DNA from: Microscilla marina ATCC 23134
GTDB lineage: Bacteria > Bacteroidota > Bacteroidia > Cytophagales > Microscillaceae
Direction of reading: 5' to 3'
Length of the DNA: 64,000 nucleotides
NCBI RefSeq assembly: GCF_000169175.1
Contig: NZ_AAWS01000016.1
Location: 62,001 to 126,000 of the forward strand
The notes under the pieces were generated by a model that saw nothing but the letters and a program-made list of their open reading frames with translations, was not told the origin of the DNA and did not search any database. The position numbers were made by a program, and so were the translations under genes. Below, in pieces: positions 61,646 through 64,000 of the stretch (its first letter is position 1; the number at the start of each line of letters is the position of its first letter).

Positions 61646-63242
61646 CTTTTGATCGTTTTCGTGGTACAGTTTGCGTTTTGCGTTGACTGGTGCCCTTCCC
61701 TCTGAACTTCTTGTATGCTTTCGCAAATTTTGCCACAAAAAAGTAGCGCAAGGCATCTGAAATGTGCCCAAAGGGTTGGTAGCGAATTTTGAGTTTGGTG
61801 TCTTCGATCGTTTTCTTGCTGATGGTGCCATCCTCCGCTTCTTTGGTGTATTCAAATTCCCGAATCACGGTTTTGCAACGAGCTTTGTCTACGTGCACCC
61901 GAATGCCATAGCTCTGCTTTTCTAAGATCAGGTTGATAAAATCCCCACTCTCCGAAACCCCTGGTGCCTTGGTCAGCACCATATCACGCAGGCTGGTAAA
62001 GTAAGGTTTGAGCTGCTCAAAAATTACCTTAAAATCGGAGCGCTTGTCTCTGGTTTTGGTTTGCTGGTTTTTGCCCGATGGATCACCGTGGACATAAATT
62101 CGCCCCTGGTGGGATTGGTATATTTTCAAAAAATCCTCACAAGTATGAGGGGTGGTGTTGCGAGGGGTTTTATTAAGTATCTCGTCTAAAATATACACAT
62201 CAATCATCCCTTCTTCGGGGCGTACAAATACCTGAATGACTACGCAAGTTACATAAGGGTGCACATTGAAATCCCAGGTAATATCCAGGGGGTGGGCAGG
62301 GTCATACACAGCTTCATAATAATGCCCCGTATGCACGCTGGCGTCCCATTGTTTCCAAAACTCTCCCCCGCTTTTGGCCAGGGGGTCACCATAAATCAGC
62401 ATCCCGTGCCGATGAGAGGCAAGGTTGGTTTCTTGTTTTTCGATATAGTTAGAGGGCAGGTTTTTGAGGTTCAAATGAGTCGCCGAAATCACCACAAACT
62501 TAGACCCTCCGCTGACCTGTTTTTTAAAATAACGAGGCGGGTCATAAATCTTTGCCTTGATTTCTTCTTCATACTCATTCAACTCAAACCAATCGTTGAT
62601 CCAAGGCACCTTGGCAGGTGATGTAAAAATATATAAAGGGTTAAAGGGTTGGTTGGCAACTGTGTTCCCCTCGTCATACTCCTTATCCGTTAGGGCTTTA
62701 CTAACAATACTAATATACAAACCTTGTTGGCGAAGCCTTCCTAAAATCACCTCCTGCACGGCTTCCTCACGGGTGTCCTTGGTTTCATCCAAAATCGCCC
62801 AGGCAAATTCTTTCCCGTCGTGGGCTTTGTAGTTTTCCAGGCTACCAATGAACACCACGCAGCCATTCCAAAAGCTGATTTTGTTGCGGTAGCTTTTAAA
62901 AGCGTGCCCTTCGCGGCTAAAATGCCTGGGAGGTTGGGTGCCCACCACATAGTCGCCCTCCCCCGTATGTTCATCATATTCTTCCAACCCCAGGTCTTTC
63001 CAAACCAAAAAGACCCGGTAAAGCGTTGAATCAGTGAGCTGCATATCGGTGTTGGCGCCCATAAAACCAAACACTCCGGGAAAATTGCTAATCAAACGAA
63101 ACGAGATTAAACCAGCCCCGTGCGTTTTGCCTGCCCCTTGCCCCGCCATAAACAGGTTTACCGGGGTGTCGGATACATAAATATCAAACTGGGGTTTACT
63201 GGGGCGGACAGTCACTGCTTGCCCTTTCTTTTTACTCGTCAT
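61635..63242 (-). CDS. terL: Phage terminase large subunit
   Basis: This is a 535-aa DNA packaging motor and nuclease. The ATPase part has Walker A AGQGAGKT (near 33-40), Walker B FAWAILDET (near 146-154) and a coupling motif region near 180. The nuclease domain begins at LDITWDFNVHPY (Asp near 330), continues with YVHGDPSGKN (second acidic centre near 390) and ends with the third acidic site around HISDALRYF (near 500). Intact. It overlaps TerS by 11 nt and the gp36-like gene by 11 nt, a tightly packed packaging operon. Confidence 0.93.
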   Translation of the reverse strand: MTSKKKGQAVTVRPSKPQFDIYVSDTPVNLFMAGQGAGKTHGAGLISFRLISNFPGVFGFMGANTDMQLTDSTLYRVFLVWKDLGLEEYDEHTGEGDYVVGTQPPRHFSREGHAFKSYRNKISFWNGCVVFIGSLENYKAHDGKEFAWAILDETKDTREEAVQEVILGRLRQQGLYISIVSKALTDKEYDEGNTVANQPFNPLYIFTSPAKVPWINDWFELNEYEEEIKAKIYDPPRYFKKQVSGGSKFVVISATHLNLKNLPSNYIEKQETNLASHRHGMLIYGDPLAKSGGEFWKQWDASVHTGHYYEAVYDPAHPLDITWDFNVHPYVTCVVIQVFVRPEEGMIDVYILDEILNKTPRNTTPHTCEDFLKIYQSHQGRIYVHGDPSGKNQQTKTRDKRSDFKVIFEQLKPYFTSLRDMVLTKAPGVSESGDFINLILEKQSYGIRVHVDKARCKTVIREFEYTKEAEDGTISKKTIEDTKLKIRYQPFGHISDALRYFFVAKFAKAYKKFRGKGTSQRKTQTVPRKRSKDAF

Positions 63243-63804
63243 CGGTGGCGGCTCCCTCCTTGTTTTCGTTATCGTCTATTTCATTCTCATAAGGGTTGGC
63301 AATCACCACCTGTACATTTTTGGTGGTGATTTCACCCGAATGCTCCACCTTTTGGGTACCGTACCCCAGGTGTTGCGCCTTGGCACTCAGCAGTATCTTT
63401 GCCGCGTGATAATCAGGTGGCAGGTACTTTTTCACTTCCTTTACTTCTACCCGTTCTTTGTACTTATCTACCTTCACCTTTACCACCACCTGCTCTTTGT
63501 AGTACATCCCCTGGGTGCGTTGTACCAGGGTACTTTGGGCAAGGTCTACGGTAATGGAATCCCCAATCTGGTTGGCTTCGGCTACTTTTTTGGCAAAGCT
63601 TTGATTGTTTTTAAGCCAGTGATAAACCGAGCTGCGCGATACCTTGACTCCCAATTGTTGGCTGGCGCGTTCACAGGCAAGTTGGCGGTTACCTCCGGTA
63701 TGCACGAGTGCCTCCACAAAAGCCTTTTGCTTGTCAGGAGTCGTGTAGTGTTCGGTAGCCTTGCTTTTCCTTTGGGGCGATATGTTTTTTTTATCTTTGC
63801 TCAT
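63232..63804 (-). CDS. terS: Phage terminase small subunit
   Basis: This is a 190-aa protein from ATG 63804 (MSKDKKN); the frame extends 15 codons further into GC-rich sequence, less likely. Residues 20-70 hold a DNA-binding helix-turn-helix (KQKAFVEALVHTGGNRQLACERA, then VSRSSVYHWLKNNQSFAKKVAEA), as in small subunits that recognise the packaging site. The C-terminal half has a beta/coil region and a GEITTKNVQVVIANPYE tail for TerL contact, then an acidic end. First gene of the head operon. The 63805-64000 stretch contains its promoter region and no gene. Confidence 0.85.
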   Translation of the reverse strand: MSKDKKNISPQRKSKATEHYTTPDKQKAFVEALVHTGGNRQLACERASQQLGVKVSRSSVYHWLKNNQSFAKKVAEANQIGDSITVDLAQSTLVQRTQGMYYKEQVVVKVKVDKYKERVEVKEVKKYLPPDYHAAKILLSAKAQHLGYGTQKVEHSGEITTKNVQVVIANPYENEIDDNENKEGAATDDE

Positions 63805-64000
63805 TTTGCTTCGCGCGCGCCCGCGCATGGGCGTGTACAATTTGCCCAATGTAAGTTGTTGTTACTTAGTAATAGCCTGCATGCATTGGGTAGTTACAAA
63901 AGTGCGCAATTGAAAAAGCGTAAACAGCAGTTTGTTATGAGAATGGAGAAATAGGCAAGGCGTGGTGGTATAATTTGCCTAAAGCAAAAAATAAAGGTGA

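Noticed and set aside
61646-61855. Longer start for the gp36-like gene inside the terminase gene
   Set aside because: It would overlap TerL by 220 bp and the extra sequence is basic shadow translation; the ATG at 61645 gives the short coupled overlap typical of the operon.

Overview
The window looks like the accessory part of a Bacteroidota chromosome (or large plasmid), most likely a marine gliding Cytophagales of the Microscilla type. The evidence is a type IX secretion (T9SS) sorted giant protein, a Y_Y_Y-domain regulator, LRR and Sel1 repeat proteins, A-rich leaders in place of Shine-Dalgarno sites, and moderate GC. The species is an inference; no rRNA, tRNA or core housekeeping gene was recognised to anchor it.

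Layout. 0-3.4 kb: minus-strand phage genes (ClpP-like prohead protease cut by the window edge, AntA-type antirepressor, a replication initiator with palindromic iterons inside its coding sequence). 3.7-10 kb: a two-gene minus-strand unit, a 1630-aa nuclease-NACHT protein followed by a separate LRR protein, which reads as an NLR-like defence system. 10.3-15 kb: no intact genes, but six tandem decayed units of about 0.8 kb. These join pieces of the replication gene at 17.1 kb to the iteron-bearing sequence found downstream of dnaB at 19.8 kb. An IS1634-like element closes this array. 17.1-20.2 kb: replication initiator, DnaB helicase and an iteron cluster (a plasmid- or phage-like replicon). 20.2-33 kb: a class I lanthipeptide locus (LanB, LanC, a 58-aa precursor with a GG leader, a membrane one-component regulator and a free copy of its output domain, two beta-lactamase-fold hydrolases, a membrane protein), followed by a GIY-YIG protein and dispersed repeats. 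33.5-39.2 kb: remnants or satellites of an extracellular contractile injection system (AAA ATPase, DUF4255 protein) with a candidate cargo protein, a lipoprotein and a Sel1 protein. 39.5-45.1 kb: a T9SS protein and a kinase-like ATPase.

45.1-55.1 kb is the most unusual part. Six copies of a 360-368 bp intergenic element, plus one truncated copy, lie almost evenly between tiny genes. The element ends are inverted versions of one promoter-like sequence. Start codons sit at nearly fixed distances from each end (about 20-34 bp on the left, usually 37-38 bp on the right). The genes between elements fall into about six small paralogous families that I cannot name, except one SH3-barrel type. This looks like an expanding array of divergent-promoter gene cassettes.

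55-64 kb: a lipoprotein, a duplicated-motif protein, a zinc-ribbon phage protein, a two-gene unit with one frameshifted member, then a minus-strand Mu-like head module (TerS, TerL, gp36-like, portal, gpG-like, tail completion). The portal protein carries an extra C-terminal 2H phosphoesterase domain.

Threads linking regions: the same 21-bp-period iteron occurs in the phage initiator gene, the decayed array and downstream of dnaB. A 10-bp-period TTTAACG direct repeat lies upstream of the lanthipeptide precursor, the DUF4255 gene and the candidate cargo gene, always in the same orientation relative to the gene.
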